Source: an uncultured Prevotellaceae bacterium
GTDB lineage: Bacteria; Bacteroidota; Bacteroidia; Bacteroidales; Muribaculaceae
DNA length: 64,000 nt
Direction of reading: 5' to 3'
Assembly: GCA_937898675.1 (NCBI GenBank)
Contig: CALEJB010000049.1
Location: 1 to 64,000, forward strand
Shown: in pieces, positions 25,770 through 35,787 of the stretch
Numbering within the stretch: the stretch's first letter is position 1
Layout of the letters: each line of letters opens with the position of its first letter
Program-made: the position numbers and the translations under genes
Notes under the pieces: generated by a model
Told to the model about the DNA's origin: nothing
The model's input: only the letters and a program-made list of their open reading frames with translations
Database searches by the model: none

Positions 25770-28070
25770 TTAGAACGGATAACCGATTGCCAGATAAAAC
25801 GCAAGCCCGTCTTTGAACTTCGGTATGTTGTAGTAACCCTTCTTGCCCGTGTCGTGGGGAGCATGGATGCCGATACCCAAGTCGGCGCGCACAACCAGCA
25901 TCTCCATGTCAAAGCGCACGCCCAGTCCTGTGCCGAGGGCCAGTTCATCAAAGAAGTTCTTCATCTTGCCCCCCGGGCGCCACTCGTCGTCCTTGAGCAG
26001 CCAGATGTTGCCTGCGTCAAGAAAGACAGCTCCCTTGAAATAGCCGAGAATGGGGAAACGGTACTCGCTGTTGGCCTCAAACTTGAAGGTTCCCGTCTGG
26101 TCATAGTAAGAATAGCGGTCGGTGTATGCAGGATGGTAACTGCCGGGGCCTAAAGTGCGGACAGCAAAAGCGCGGACGGAGTTGGAACCGCCAACATAAA
26201 ACTGCTCTCTATAGGGCACTTCCTCGCTGTTGCCATAGGCATGAGCCGCACCCACAAACACCCTGTTGACCCATTTGGCTCCGGGACCTGTCTTTCGGGT
26301 CCAAATCAATTGAGCGGTCGCTTTGACAAACTGGGAAAATGGCGTGCCAAACAAGGTCTTTGGGCTCTTAGCGCCACACAGCCCCCAGATTCCAGAAAAG
26401 ATGTTGCCTGCCTCGGTTATACTGCCCGTGAAATTGATGTGGTCCCGATGATTGAGGTCACGGTCATAAATATAGGTATATTCAATCTTTGGGATAAACG
26501 CATCGCTGAAACTCTCGGCCAAAGCTGGATTTGACAACATGGCCGAGTCAAATTCCCATGTCTGGCTGATTAACTTGGTGTAAGTGAGTTTGAACGGCGT
26601 CAACTCATGGCTGGAATAACGGTTGGCATGCCACTCCCAAGTGGCGGCGGCATTCAATTGCGCCATCTTGAAAAATCCCGGGCGGTTCAATATGTCGGCG
26701 CTTAATGACAAATGAGTCCAACTCGTATAGCGGCGCGACGGGTACAGGAATTTGGGCGCTATCAAGCGCGGAATGTCAAGTTTGGACTCAATGCCGAATT
26801 CATAGGAATTGAAATCGGCATCTTTATACTCGCCGCTGCCTCCCGTCTGCCACTCGTAATCGCCATAGAGGTCAATCGAGAATTTTTCACCCGCGCCGAA
26901 GGCATTCTTGTGGCTGGCGCCGACTTCAAGTCCCGGACCGATGAAACTGTTGCTTTTAGAAGTGCCTTGCACCTCAAGCGTCACCTCCCACGGTTTATCA
27001 AGTTGGCAATTGATGGCAAGGTCAAGCAGACCGTTGCCCTCGGGTGTGATGCTGTCCAGAGGAAATACTTGAATGTCCACGGTGTTGAAGATGCCCAAGC
27101 GTGACAAGGCCGCCTGAGTGAGGTCGATGCTGTTGACACGGAACACACGGCCTTTACGGGCACGAATGCAATCGGGAATTACATTGTCCTTGATGTGCAC
27201 AGGCTCATACTTGACAAGCGTGCAGCGGTTTGTCTCGATGGTATCGGGAGTTCCCACCCCGTCCTCGTTGGTGACGATGGCAGTGATGTTGTTGATGTTA
27301 TAGCAAACCTTGGCGGTGTTGGGGATGTCACTGGACTCTACCAGCCTCATGTGGACAACGCCCTTCTCTTGGGTGCTGTCGGCAAGGTATTGGATATATT
27401 CGGGCCTAAAATAATAGTATCCATGGTTGCGCACAAAGTTTGCAATATCGATGCGCACAGCGGTTAAGGAGTCCACGCAGTAACGGCTGCCGGTCTGTAG
27501 ATAGCGGTTGGCGCGCGCCAACGAATCCACCAACTGCAAGACGGGCTCATGGCCATTGATGTACTCAATATTGCCAATTGTGTAAGGCGGATTGACCGTC
27601 ACATCGTATGAAATTTTGGCCTTCTTGGGGTTGCCGGATTGATTGAGCGTGTAGCTGGCCGATGATGTGAAATATCCGTTGTTGCGCAGGATGGTGTTTA
27701 TCATATCTACACGCGCCTGCGGATTTACCCTGCGGATGAGAACAGGCTTGGCTGCAAAGTGCTTGTAAATCCATCCCTTGAGGCCTGTGGCGTTTTCGTT
27801 GATGTGGTTGTATAGCATCAGGCCGATGGGAAATGGCGTGCGGTAATAAGGCGAATACAGCGGATTGTTGGGCTTGACATTGATGGCCGTGAAGATATCT
27901 GTCTTCACGCCCTCGTCGGCCTCAACGCTATCCTCGTGGTATTTGAGGTGCTTGACTCCCGTGTACAGTATATCATTCTCACCCAATTTGCTGGTTGTGG
28001 AGCAAGAGCAAGCCAGCAATGCAGCCAGCATGGTCCACAAGAGGCATATGTGCTTATTGCTCATTCTCAT
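25770..28070 (-). CDS. tamL: TamL: lipid-anchored TamA/BamA-type outer-membrane barrel
   Basis: A 766-residue Omp85-family protein. The N-terminus has a lipoprotein signal with lipobox LLAC (Cys about residue 21), which fits TamL, the lipoprotein form of TamA in Bacteroidota. POTRA-like domains follow (to about residue 400), then a 16-strand barrel region with the conserved YREQFYVGGSNSVRAF segment and a terminal strand ending in YPF. The gene starts inside the end of tamB, with a 17-base overlap, so the two are translated together. The Tam pair helps place proteins or lipids in the outer membrane. Transcription ends at the hairpin 25712-25746. Confidence 0.88.
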   Translation of the reverse strand: MRMSNKHICLLWTMLAALLACSCSTTSKLGENDILYTGVKHLKYHEDSVEADEGVKTDIFTAINVKPNNPLYSPYYRTPFPIGLMLYNHINENATGLKGWIYKHFAAKPVLIRRVNPQARVDMINTILRNNGYFTSSASYTLNQSGNPKKAKISYDVTVNPPYTIGNIEYINGHEPVLQLVDSLARANRYLQTGSRYCVDSLTAVRIDIANFVRNHGYYYFRPEYIQYLADSTQEKGVVHMRLVESSDIPNTAKVCYNINNITAIVTNEDGVGTPDTIETNRCTLVKYEPVHIKDNVIPDCIRARKGRVFRVNSIDLTQAALSRLGIFNTVDIQVFPLDSITPEGNGLLDLAINCQLDKPWEVTLEVQGTSKSNSFIGPGLEVGASHKNAFGAGEKFSIDLYGDYEWQTGGSGEYKDADFNSYEFGIESKLDIPRLIAPKFLYPSRRYTSWTHLSLSADILNRPGFFKMAQLNAAATWEWHANRYSSHELTPFKLTYTKLISQTWEFDSAMLSNPALAESFSDAFIPKIEYTYIYDRDLNHRDHINFTGSITEAGNIFSGIWGLCGAKSPKTLFGTPFSQFVKATAQLIWTRKTGPGAKWVNRVFVGAAHAYGNSEEVPYREQFYVGGSNSVRAFAVRTLGPGSYHPAYTDRYSYYDQTGTFKFEANSEYRFPILGYFKGAVFLDAGNIWLLKDDEWRPGGKMKNFFDELALGTGLGVRFDMEMLVVRADLGIGIHAPHDTGKKGYYNIPKFKDGLAFYLAIGYPF

Positions 28071-31000
28071 CTTCTTTGCGGTTTACTGTGGCTTTGTCAA
28101 TCGGTTCCTGTTGAGCGGACTGTTCATCACTGTGCGGTTCAACAACGTCGCTGCCGTCGTTGATGGCATCCAGCGCCTCTTCCTGGAGTTCCAGTTGGAG
28201 CTTGCGTTCCCGCTCGAGCGAGTCGCGCAGGATGTATTCGCGTGAATGCTTGAAGGAGAACAGGTTTTTCAAACTTGACAGTTTGCGTTTGAGCACATAG
28301 GCGACACCCATCTCGGTAATTTGTCCCTCAAGCACATTTTCGAAACTCGAATGGCGGAACAACTTCAGGTAACGGCTACCGCGCGCATTGAGATAGTACT
28401 CAAGCGACACGTCATTAATCAAGTTGCTGGCGATGTCCTCGTCATTGGTGGAGGCAGTACTGTATTCACCTCCAACGACAACCTTGAAGCGGTCGTTAAA
28501 CAGCGTTTTTGCCAGGCGGTAACTGTAACTCGTTGTGGTTCCGTTTTGGGCGCCTTGATACTGGTTGATGCCGAACGACAAGTCAACGCCCGGGAGCGTT
28601 TGGGCAGCCCACGAGTTCAGTTTGGACTGCAAGAATGTGAACAACGCTGTGGTTGCAGTCATGTTATTGATGTTGCCGGCGCTGTTGGTGCCCGAGTAAG
28701 TGTTATAGAGCAGCAAGTTGATGGCCGCTTGAGAGCGTTGGACATCGGACATGGATTGCAGTTCGTTCTGCACGGTCAGGTCACTCTCGGTGCTCAAGTC
28801 AAAGTTCAGGTCAATGTTACTGAGGGTGCCGGCAATGTTGGCATCAATGAGGAATTCAACAATCCTCGAGCCTTCATCGTCGCTCTTGACGCTGGTTTTG
28901 AGTTTTTCGGTGCCCTTGAGGCTGAGTTGCGGGTTGAGCATTTCACCGGTCCAAGTGATATAACTGCCGCTGGTGATGTCAAAATTCTTCTGCGATATGA
29001 GCGGCGGCGTGTAACGGACATTGCCGCTCTCAATGGTGTAGGTTCCTGTGAGATTGTCTTTTCCGGCAAAGTCAAGAGAATAACGCAGTCGTCCGCTGCC
29101 ATCCACATTGGCACGGTTCTGTCCGTCTTCCGAGAGATAGGCATTGATTTTGGCGCCATTCTGCACGTCAATATTGGCCCTGATGTCCAGGGCACTGCTG
29201 CCGCCCTGCGCGGTTACCAGAATCTTCTCGCCGGCATCAGGAGCATTAAACTCGGTAAATGTCACCATCGACTCATCGACCTGGGTCGAGAGCTGTGAAA
29301 TGTCATCTTTCATCACATAGGTGATATTGCTGCCAGGCAGCAGCGTGGCGTCGGCCCGAACAGCCATCGCACGGGCATCGCTGTTAACCGAAGCGCTGAT
29401 GTCGACCAAACCTTTGCCAAAGATCTCGGTCACATCATCCTGCTTGCTGTCCATAAACTGCACCTTTTTGCCATTGGCCTTGATGTCGATGAGCATGTTA
29501 TCCATGTCTCTCAAGTCAACAAAACCGTTGATGATTACCGGATTGCCGTTGGTGCCAATGAGTTTGAAATTATTGAGCGATATCACATTTCCCTCAACAG
29601 GGATTCGGTCGGGCGCAAACCTGAGCGTGCTGCCATATCTCGGGAGAGAGAATGTTGCAGAATCGGTGGACAGGTAACCATTCACCAGCGGTGCATCCAT
29701 TGAGCCAGAGACGGTCACATCTCCGATTGCATAGCCATCCATGTAAATGTAATCTCCGGGAATAAAGGCATTGGCTTTGCTCAATGGTAAACGGTTGAAC
29801 CGGCCCGAAATGTTGAGGGGGCTTGCGGCCGAGGGGTCATTGAGCGAGCCCTGCAGCGTGATGGCTTCTTGGCCGTCAAAGAGCAGGTTGGCAGTCATGC
29901 GAGTGGTGGCGTTTGACGGGTCGAGGTCAAAGTCGGTGTTGACGACCACATCACCAACGCGTTTGCCGTTATACACAAACTTCTCGATATTCAGCGTGCC
30001 GCCGCCGTCGGCATTCGCGCCGTCCCAGTTGATGTCCATCGCGGCATTGAGCGTGCCGCTGGTCTCGTCAAGCATAGGAACGATTTGGGTCCATTCCTGC
30101 AAATACAGGTTGTCCACGTCAAGATGAACCATTTCGCTGTTCTCGCCCGGCAGCCTCTCGGCAAACAATTCGACCTTGCTGCTGTCGCTCTTGAGCGACA
30201 GGTTGGCATCCAGCATGCGCGTCTTGTAGTCGACATTCACATAGTTGTCCTCGTTGAATGTCCAGTGGCGATAGCCGATAACCGGGTCCTTGCCGAATAG
30301 TTTCATTTTTACCTCATCCTCGTCTAACGTCGCTTTACAGCCCAATCGGTATCCTGTGAGTCCCTTGATGTTGTGATGGTCTATAAAGAAATCCACTGTC
30401 GAGCCCAAGACGCCTCCCGTAACATCCACTTGGGCATAGTCGTCCCAAGTGCCGGGCCGGTTGCCCATGTGAGCGTTAAAGACAAGGTACTTGTCGCGCA
30501 GTTCCTTGGCATTAACAGTAATGGAGTCAATGTTTGTCTGGCCAAAACTGAGACCGTAAGCCCGGCCGTTGAGATACAGGCTGCTGTCGCGGCTCATCTC
30601 ACAACTGATGTGACGGAAGTCCATCTCGTTCTGCTGCATATAGCGCTGGATCAAGCCATCGGCGCCCATGTGCATGTCAAGGTCAAAATGCGGCAGCGGC
30701 GCTTTGAGGCGCTCCACGTCAAGCCAACGGGCATCGACCTGGCGCTGAATCTCGGCAAAGGCATTTTGGAAGTCTTCGATGAGCGGCATCACCGAACTGG
30801 GCGAATTCAAGTGAATGTAGTTGTCTTCGTTTTCAATGGTGAGGCATGTCAAGCCAGGCGTGCTGTGCAGGATTGCCCGGGCGTCATCGGCAATCAGGTC
30901 GGCGCTGTCAAGGCGCCAGTCAACATTGGTGAGTTTCATATCGGCATCCCATACTTGGGTGCGCAGATTGATGTCGCCGGTAGCGCGCAGGTTGGTTGAA

Positions 31001-32982
31001 CCATTGCAGTTGCCGTCATACATGCCCAGTTTCTTCAAATCCAAATCACGGATATCGGCATTGGCCGTAAACACATAATGGTCATTGCAGGTGGTGCCAT
31101 GGGCGTCGGCGGTGAGGTCGCAGCCGCGATTGCCGCTGGAGGCGTACACGTCGGCACGGCCGCTGTCAAGTTTACCCCGGGCCCTGATGTTGCCGTAGTG
31201 AGTGCCGTTATAGCGCACGCTGGCAAGATTAACGGTTGCATCGGTCCATGTGCTGCCGCAGTCCGTGAAGTCAAAGCCGTGACCGCGAGCATTGACGCTT
31301 GCCGTAAGGCCTCGCACGTCATAGTCAGGCAGGAACGATTTGACGGGGAAGTTGCTGAAATCGGCATCCACATCATAATTCTCGTTGCACATGTCGTAGT
31401 AACCGTCGGCGCGCATTGTGCCGCCGCCAGTGCTGACGCGCAGGTTCTTGGCGACATACTTGCAGCCGTCCTTGCTGATTTTTCCGCTCAGGGTCATTGG
31501 CGGAAGTTTCACGCCGTTCAGTCCAAGCATTTTGTTCAGAATGCTCGGGTCGCGCAGGTCAATTTTGGTGTCCAAATCAGCCTTCATGCGATCGATGTCG
31601 GTGGGATTGTAGATGGTGCCTTTTCCCCTGACGCGGCCTATGCCGGGGATGTCGGCATCAAGCGACTGCACATCGAGGCGCTTGGTGTTGCCGCGTGCCT
31701 TGGCCTTAATCGTCACTGGCCTGTTGTGGGGAATGTCTTTGAGGGCGGAACGCGCCTCGGGCACCAGTTTCTCAACCTCTTTAAGGTCTATCTTGCTGTC
31801 GGTATCAATGTTCGCCTTGCCGTTGGGCTTGCCGTCGAGCAGGTCCTGGTCAACGTGGGCATTGAGTTTGATGTCGCTTCCTTTGGTCTTGAGCCTTACG
31901 TTGTCAAGGTCGATGCCCCTGTCGTTCATCCTCATGGTGCCGCTGCCGTCCTTGATTTCGAGGCCGCAGCGTTCCTTGCCCGAAATGTGCTTGAGGGGCA
32001 CCGTCAAGTCACTGCCTTTGCTTTCAAAGTCATCGACAGCGAGGTTGATGTCATCCACGTCAATATATTCCATATCGAGGTCGCCGCCGGGTTTGCCAGG
32101 CGTTTTGTCGGTTTGGGCATAGGTCGCGTGGCTGTTGGTCAAACGCAGGCTGTCGGCCTTGATAGACCAGGGACCTTCATCGTCATCATCATGGTCAATA
32201 TCGGCGGGCAGCGGGTGCTCCTTGCGGTATCGCTTGGCATCCTTCTCGCTTGGATATTCATATTTCACGTCGGCCTTATCAATGCTCAGCCCGCCCACAT
32301 TGACGGTCTTTTCGCCGGTATTGACCTTTACGTCATTAACCTCGGCGTGGCCCAGATGGGCGTCAAGCTTGTCAACGGTAGGCCGCATGTCCATCTTGTA
32401 GTCCACATCATCGATGGTGACCTTGCGGGCATTGATTTTCCAGGGTTTGCTCTCCTCTTTATCCTCGTCTGGCTTCTTGTTTTCGGGCTTGTAACTTAGT
32501 TTTGCATTGCCGCCTTTGAGGCTGGCGTCGGCCAGGTCAACCGCATTGCTGTTCAAGTCAACTGAGACACCCTTCATCTTGGCATCATTCAGGTCCACAT
32601 CCAAGTCCATCGAACCGTCCTCGGTTTTTATCTGGCTTTTGGCGTTTTTCAGCGAAGCACTGTCCACCTGAATTTTCTTGTCCAAAATCGGCTTGACAGC
32701 GACATCGGCTTTCACCTCATCGGCGCGGAACAGAGTGTCGCCCTCCGCGCTAATCACTTGTGCATCGTTAATGGTGATGTCGAGCGGGAAATCTATATTT
32801 ACATGCCCCACGCTGATGTCCATGCCCGTTTTGTCGCTCGCCTTGTCACAGGCGATGTCGGCAATCCAGTTCTGTACCCAAGGAATATACAAGGCGAATG
32901 GCAGCGCCACCACCAGGCCCAAAATACTGCCGCCAACCCAGCGCGCAACCTTTGAGAAGATATTTCCTTTAGAACCAGACAT
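28054..32982 (-). CDS. tamB: TamB: translocation and assembly module inner-membrane protein
   Basis: A 1642-residue AsmA-like/TamB protein. A single N-terminal membrane helix (residues 13-33, GGSILGLVVALPFALYIPW) anchors it in the inner membrane. A very long beta-strand-rich periplasmic region follows, made of repeated hydrophobic/polar strands typical of a lipid-conducting groove. The C-terminal DUF490 domain is recognisable from about residue 1180, with YTIESGNVRYTPPLI and a terminal segment reading ALFTFLQSKLNSWAAQTLPG. It partners with TamL encoded immediately downstream (17-base overlap). The promoter box is at 33021-33028. The last 60 residues are Glu/Gln-rich and look flexible. Confidence 0.88.
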   Translation of the reverse strand: MSGSKGNIFSKVARWVGGSILGLVVALPFALYIPWVQNWIADIACDKASDKTGMDISVGHVNIDFPLDITINDAQVISAEGDTLFRADEVKADVAVKPILDKKIQVDSASLKNAKSQIKTEDGSMDLDVDLNDAKMKGVSVDLNSNAVDLADASLKGGNAKLSYKPENKKPDEDKEESKPWKINARKVTIDDVDYKMDMRPTVDKLDAHLGHAEVNDVKVNTGEKTVNVGGLSIDKADVKYEYPSEKDAKRYRKEHPLPADIDHDDDDEGPWSIKADSLRLTNSHATYAQTDKTPGKPGGDLDMEYIDVDDINLAVDDFESKGSDLTVPLKHISGKERCGLEIKDGSGTMRMNDRGIDLDNVRLKTKGSDIKLNAHVDQDLLDGKPNGKANIDTDSKIDLKEVEKLVPEARSALKDIPHNRPVTIKAKARGNTKRLDVQSLDADIPGIGRVRGKGTIYNPTDIDRMKADLDTKIDLRDPSILNKMLGLNGVKLPPMTLSGKISKDGCKYVAKNLRVSTGGGTMRADGYYDMCNENYDVDADFSNFPVKSFLPDYDVRGLTASVNARGHGFDFTDCGSTWTDATVNLASVRYNGTHYGNIRARGKLDSGRADVYASSGNRGCDLTADAHGTTCNDHYVFTANADIRDLDLKKLGMYDGNCNGSTNLRATGDINLRTQVWDADMKLTNVDWRLDSADLIADDARAILHSTPGLTCLTIENEDNYIHLNSPSSVMPLIEDFQNAFAEIQRQVDARWLDVERLKAPLPHFDLDMHMGADGLIQRYMQQNEMDFRHISCEMSRDSSLYLNGRAYGLSFGQTNIDSITVNAKELRDKYLVFNAHMGNRPGTWDDYAQVDVTGGVLGSTVDFFIDHHNIKGLTGYRLGCKATLDEDEVKMKLFGKDPVIGYRHWTFNEDNYVNVDYKTRMLDANLSLKSDSSKVELFAERLPGENSEMVHLDVDNLYLQEWTQIVPMLDETSGTLNAAMDINWDGANADGGGTLNIEKFVYNGKRVGDVVVNTDFDLDPSNATTRMTANLLFDGQEAITLQGSLNDPSAASPLNISGRFNRLPLSKANAFIPGDYIYMDGYAIGDVTVSGSMDAPLVNGYLSTDSATFSLPRYGSTLRFAPDRIPVEGNVISLNNFKLIGTNGNPVIINGFVDLRDMDNMLIDIKANGKKVQFMDSKQDDVTEIFGKGLVDISASVNSDARAMAVRADATLLPGSNITYVMKDDISQLSTQVDESMVTFTEFNAPDAGEKILVTAQGGSSALDIRANIDVQNGAKINAYLSEDGQNRANVDGSGRLRYSLDFAGKDNLTGTYTIESGNVRYTPPLISQKNFDITSGSYITWTGEMLNPQLSLKGTEKLKTSVKSDDEGSRIVEFLIDANIAGTLSNIDLNFDLSTESDLTVQNELQSMSDVQRSQAAINLLLYNTYSGTNSAGNINNMTATTALFTFLQSKLNSWAAQTLPGVDLSFGINQYQGAQNGTTTSYSYRLAKTLFNDRFKVVVGGEYSTASTNDEDIASNLINDVSLEYYLNARGSRYLKLFRHSSFENVLEGQITEMGVAYVLKRKLSSLKNLFSFKHSREYILRDSLERERKLQLELQEEALDAINDGSDVVEPHSDEQSAQQEPIDKATVNRKEDENEQ

Positions 32983-33020
32983 TTATCGTTTTGGTCAGAT
33001 ACTATTATGCAATTAACCAA

Positions 33021-33028
33021 CAAATGTA
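33021..33028 (-). promoter_or_regulatory. Bacteroidota -7 box (TACATTTG) for tamB-tamL
   Basis: The minus strand reads TACATTTG 38 bases before the tamB start codon. A TTTTA stretch about 22 bases further upstream could serve as the -33 element. Confidence 0.6.
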
Positions 33029-33130
33029 CATGAATTTTGCCAAAAACGACTAAAATCTTCTGAAAAATAATCTGATGACAAAAACTTTGTGGAAACCTCT
33101 TGCTACAGCCAGGTGGTTAAGTTGCAAAAA

Positions 33131-33168
33131 TACATGCTCGAAGAGCCTTGTGACCCTTCGAGCATGTA
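33131..33168 (-). terminator. Terminator after glycogen phosphorylase
   Basis: A perfect 13-bp stem (33131-33143 with 33156-33168) lies 30 bases past the stop of the phosphorylase gene. On the minus strand it is followed by TTTTT, the classic intrinsic terminator form. Confidence 0.85.
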
Positions 33169-33198
33169 AAAATTCATATTACAGAAAACGCCCCTCGA

Positions 33199-35751
33199 TC
33201 AGAACCACTTGAGGTAAGCGAAGTCCTGGCGGTGGGGCAGGTTCTCGTTCCAGGGATATGCCCTATAAGCATAACGGTACATGCCGTTGGCCTGTGCCGA
33301 TTGCTTGATGTGATAGGTGAGCACGTCGCCGTCCTCGGCAACAACATCGAACTGGGCCGTGCGGAAGAACTTCGAGACACCGTCCTCTTCCTTGTAAATT
33401 ACAACCTCGAGCCTGATGTCCCGGCCCAATGTCGCGGTGTCAATCTTGATGCTCACATCAATGTCGCTGCCACCGTTCTCAAACTGCACATGATTGCTTT
33501 GAATGTCGCCAACGAGTTTCACGTCGTTCCAGTGGGCGGCGACATTTTCCTTCCATGCGACAATGTCGCGGGCAAGCGCGTAATTGTCGGCAATGAGTTT
33601 GTGGGCACGCTCGGCCTGCGGGCTGTAGAACTTCACAAAATAGTCCTTCATCATGCGCGACATGGTGTAGTTGGGGGCGATGTGGACGATGGAGTTCTTG
33701 ATATACTGAATCCATTCGGGAGAATACCCTTTGCTGTTCTTGGCAAAATACAAGGGTATGATTTCGTTCTCGAGCATTGAGTATATGGTTGCCGAGTCGA
33801 GTTTGTCCTGCTGGTCCTGCTCGGGATAGTTGCGCGTGCTGGTCAGCGCCCAGCCGGCGCCCTTGCGGTAACCCTCGTACCACCATCCGTCGAGCACCGA
33901 GAAGTTGAGCAGACCGTTCATCTCGGCCTTCTCGCCCGAGGTGCCCGAAGCCTCTAGCGGGCGCGTGGGGGTGTTCAGCCACACGTCAACGCCGGTAATC
34001 AGGCGCTTCGACAGCGTCATGTCGTAGTTCTCGAGGAAGATAATCTTGCCCAGGAAGTCCGGCATCTTACTGATTTCGATGATGCGCTTGATGAGTCCCT
34101 GGCCGGCGCCATCGGCAGGATGAGCCTTGCCGGCAAAGATAAACTGGACAGGGAATTGCGGGTTGTTGACAATCTTCTTGAGGCGGTCAAGGTCGTTGAA
34201 CAACAGGTAGGCGCGCTTGTAGGTAGCAAAGCGGCGGGCAAAGCCAATGAGCAGCGCGTTGGGGTTGATCTTGTCCACAATGCTCATGATGCGCGTGGGG
34301 TCGCCCTGGTTCTTGAGCCAGTTGGCTGTGAAGTCGCGCTTCACGAAACTGATGAACTTGTGTTTAAGCAGGCTGCGCATCTCCCAAATCTTCTCGTCGG
34401 GCACGTTCATCAGCGGCATCCAGGTCGATTCCAGTTCCTGGTTGTTGATGTAGTCCTCTCCCAGCACTTGCTTATAGAATGCCTTCCACTCGCTGGCGGC
34501 CCAAGTGGGCATGTGCACGCCGTTGGTGACATATCCCACGTGCGACTCCTCGGGAGCAAAGCCCTTCCAGATGTCCTTGAACATCTTCTTGGACACCTCG
34601 CCGTGCAGCCAGCTCACGCCGTTGCTCTCCTGGGTGGAGTTCAACGCAAACGTGCTCATGCAGAAGCGCTCCTCACTGCCGGGGTTCTGGCGGCCCATGT
34701 CCATCAGGTCCTGCCAAGTGATGCCCAGTTTGGCGGGGAACTCGCCCATATATTTGCCAAAGAGTTCTTCGTCAAAGTAGTCGTGTCCGGCAGGCACGGG
34801 GGTGTGCACGGTGTACAGCGACGAAGCGCGGACAACCTCGAGCGCCTCATTAAAGTTCAGGCCGTCATTCTGCACATATTCCACCAGCCGCTGCAAGTTG
34901 AGCAGCGCGGCGTGGCCCTCGTTGCAGTGGTAAATGTCGGCCTTGATGCCCAGGCGCTTGAGCAACAGCACGCCGCCCACGCCAAGCAAATATTCCTGCT
35001 TGATGCGGTTTTCCCAGTCGCCGCCATAGAGCTTGTGGGTGATGGGGCGGTCATACTCGCTGTTGACATCAATGTCGGTGTCGAGCAGATACAACTTCAC
35101 GCGGCCCACATTGGCAACCCACACATTGGCATAAATGATGCGGCCCGGGAAAGGCACCTCGTGAACGACTTGATGGCCATTCTCGTCGAGCAACGGCTCG
35201 ATGGGCAACAGGTTAAAATCCTGCGCCTCGTAATTGGCAATCTGCTGGCCGTCCATCGACAAGGTCTGGGTGAAATAGCCGTAGCGGTACAAGAAACCCA
35301 CCGCCGTCATGTTCACACAGCGGTCGCTGGCCTCTTTCACATAGTCACCCGCAAGGATGCCCAAGCCGCCAGAGTAAATCTTGAGGGCATTGCACAGGCC
35401 ATATTCCATGCAGAAGTATGCCACCGAGGGCAAATCCTGGCGGATGGGTTTCTTCATGTACTCCTGATAGAGTTCATACACGCTGTCGATGCGTGCCATC
35501 ATCACGGAATCCTTTTGGATATCGGCGATTTTTTCCGGCGTCAAGCGCTGGAGCATCTTCACAGGGTTCTCGCTGGTCGCGCGCCATGTGTCGCGGTCCA
35601 GGTCATGGAACATGGTTTTGCCCTCGCTATTCCACGCCCACCACAAGTTGCGCGACAACTCGTTGAGTTTATTGAGTTTGCCGGGCAAATCGGACTTAAC
35701 AGTGATGTTTCTCCACTGGGGCTCGTTGCTGTTGCTGACTTGAATTTTCAT
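33199..35751 (-). CDS. glgP: Alpha-glucan phosphorylase
   Basis: An 850-residue glycosyltransferase family 35 enzyme that releases glucose-1-phosphate from glycogen or maltodextrin. The N-terminal DUF3417-like part (residues 1-110) with NLWWAWN is typical of the Thermotoga/Bacteroidota form. The pyridoxal phosphate segment EASGTSGEKAEMNG lies near residues 599-613, with the coenzyme lysine in GEKAE. The catalytic segment KYKRAYLLFNDL-like (RFATYKRAYLLFND) is near 518. It forms an operon with the glycogen synthase gene upstream (gap 36 bases) and ends at the strong terminator 33131-33168. A debranching enzyme gene, a common neighbour in Bacteroides, is not in this window. Confidence 0.92.
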   Translation of the reverse strand: MKIQVSNSNEPQWRNITVKSDLPGKLNKLNELSRNLWWAWNSEGKTMFHDLDRDTWRATSENPVKMLQRLTPEKIADIQKDSVMMARIDSVYELYQEYMKKPIRQDLPSVAYFCMEYGLCNALKIYSGGLGILAGDYVKEASDRCVNMTAVGFLYRYGYFTQTLSMDGQQIANYEAQDFNLLPIEPLLDENGHQVVHEVPFPGRIIYANVWVANVGRVKLYLLDTDIDVNSEYDRPITHKLYGGDWENRIKQEYLLGVGGVLLLKRLGIKADIYHCNEGHAALLNLQRLVEYVQNDGLNFNEALEVVRASSLYTVHTPVPAGHDYFDEELFGKYMGEFPAKLGITWQDLMDMGRQNPGSEERFCMSTFALNSTQESNGVSWLHGEVSKKMFKDIWKGFAPEESHVGYVTNGVHMPTWAASEWKAFYKQVLGEDYINNQELESTWMPLMNVPDEKIWEMRSLLKHKFISFVKRDFTANWLKNQGDPTRIMSIVDKINPNALLIGFARRFATYKRAYLLFNDLDRLKKIVNNPQFPVQFIFAGKAHPADGAGQGLIKRIIEISKMPDFLGKIIFLENYDMTLSKRLITGVDVWLNTPTRPLEASGTSGEKAEMNGLLNFSVLDGWWYEGYRKGAGWALTSTRNYPEQDQQDKLDSATIYSMLENEIIPLYFAKNSKGYSPEWIQYIKNSIVHIAPNYTMSRMMKDYFVKFYSPQAERAHKLIADNYALARDIVAWKENVAAHWNDVKLVGDIQSNHVQFENGGSDIDVSIKIDTATLGRDIRLEVVIYKEEDGVSKFFRTAQFDVVAEDGDVLTYHIKQSAQANGMYRYAYRAYPWNENLPHRQDFAYLKWF

Positions 35752-35787
35752 AAAAAATGGTCGTTATTATCTTGTTATTTGCTGATT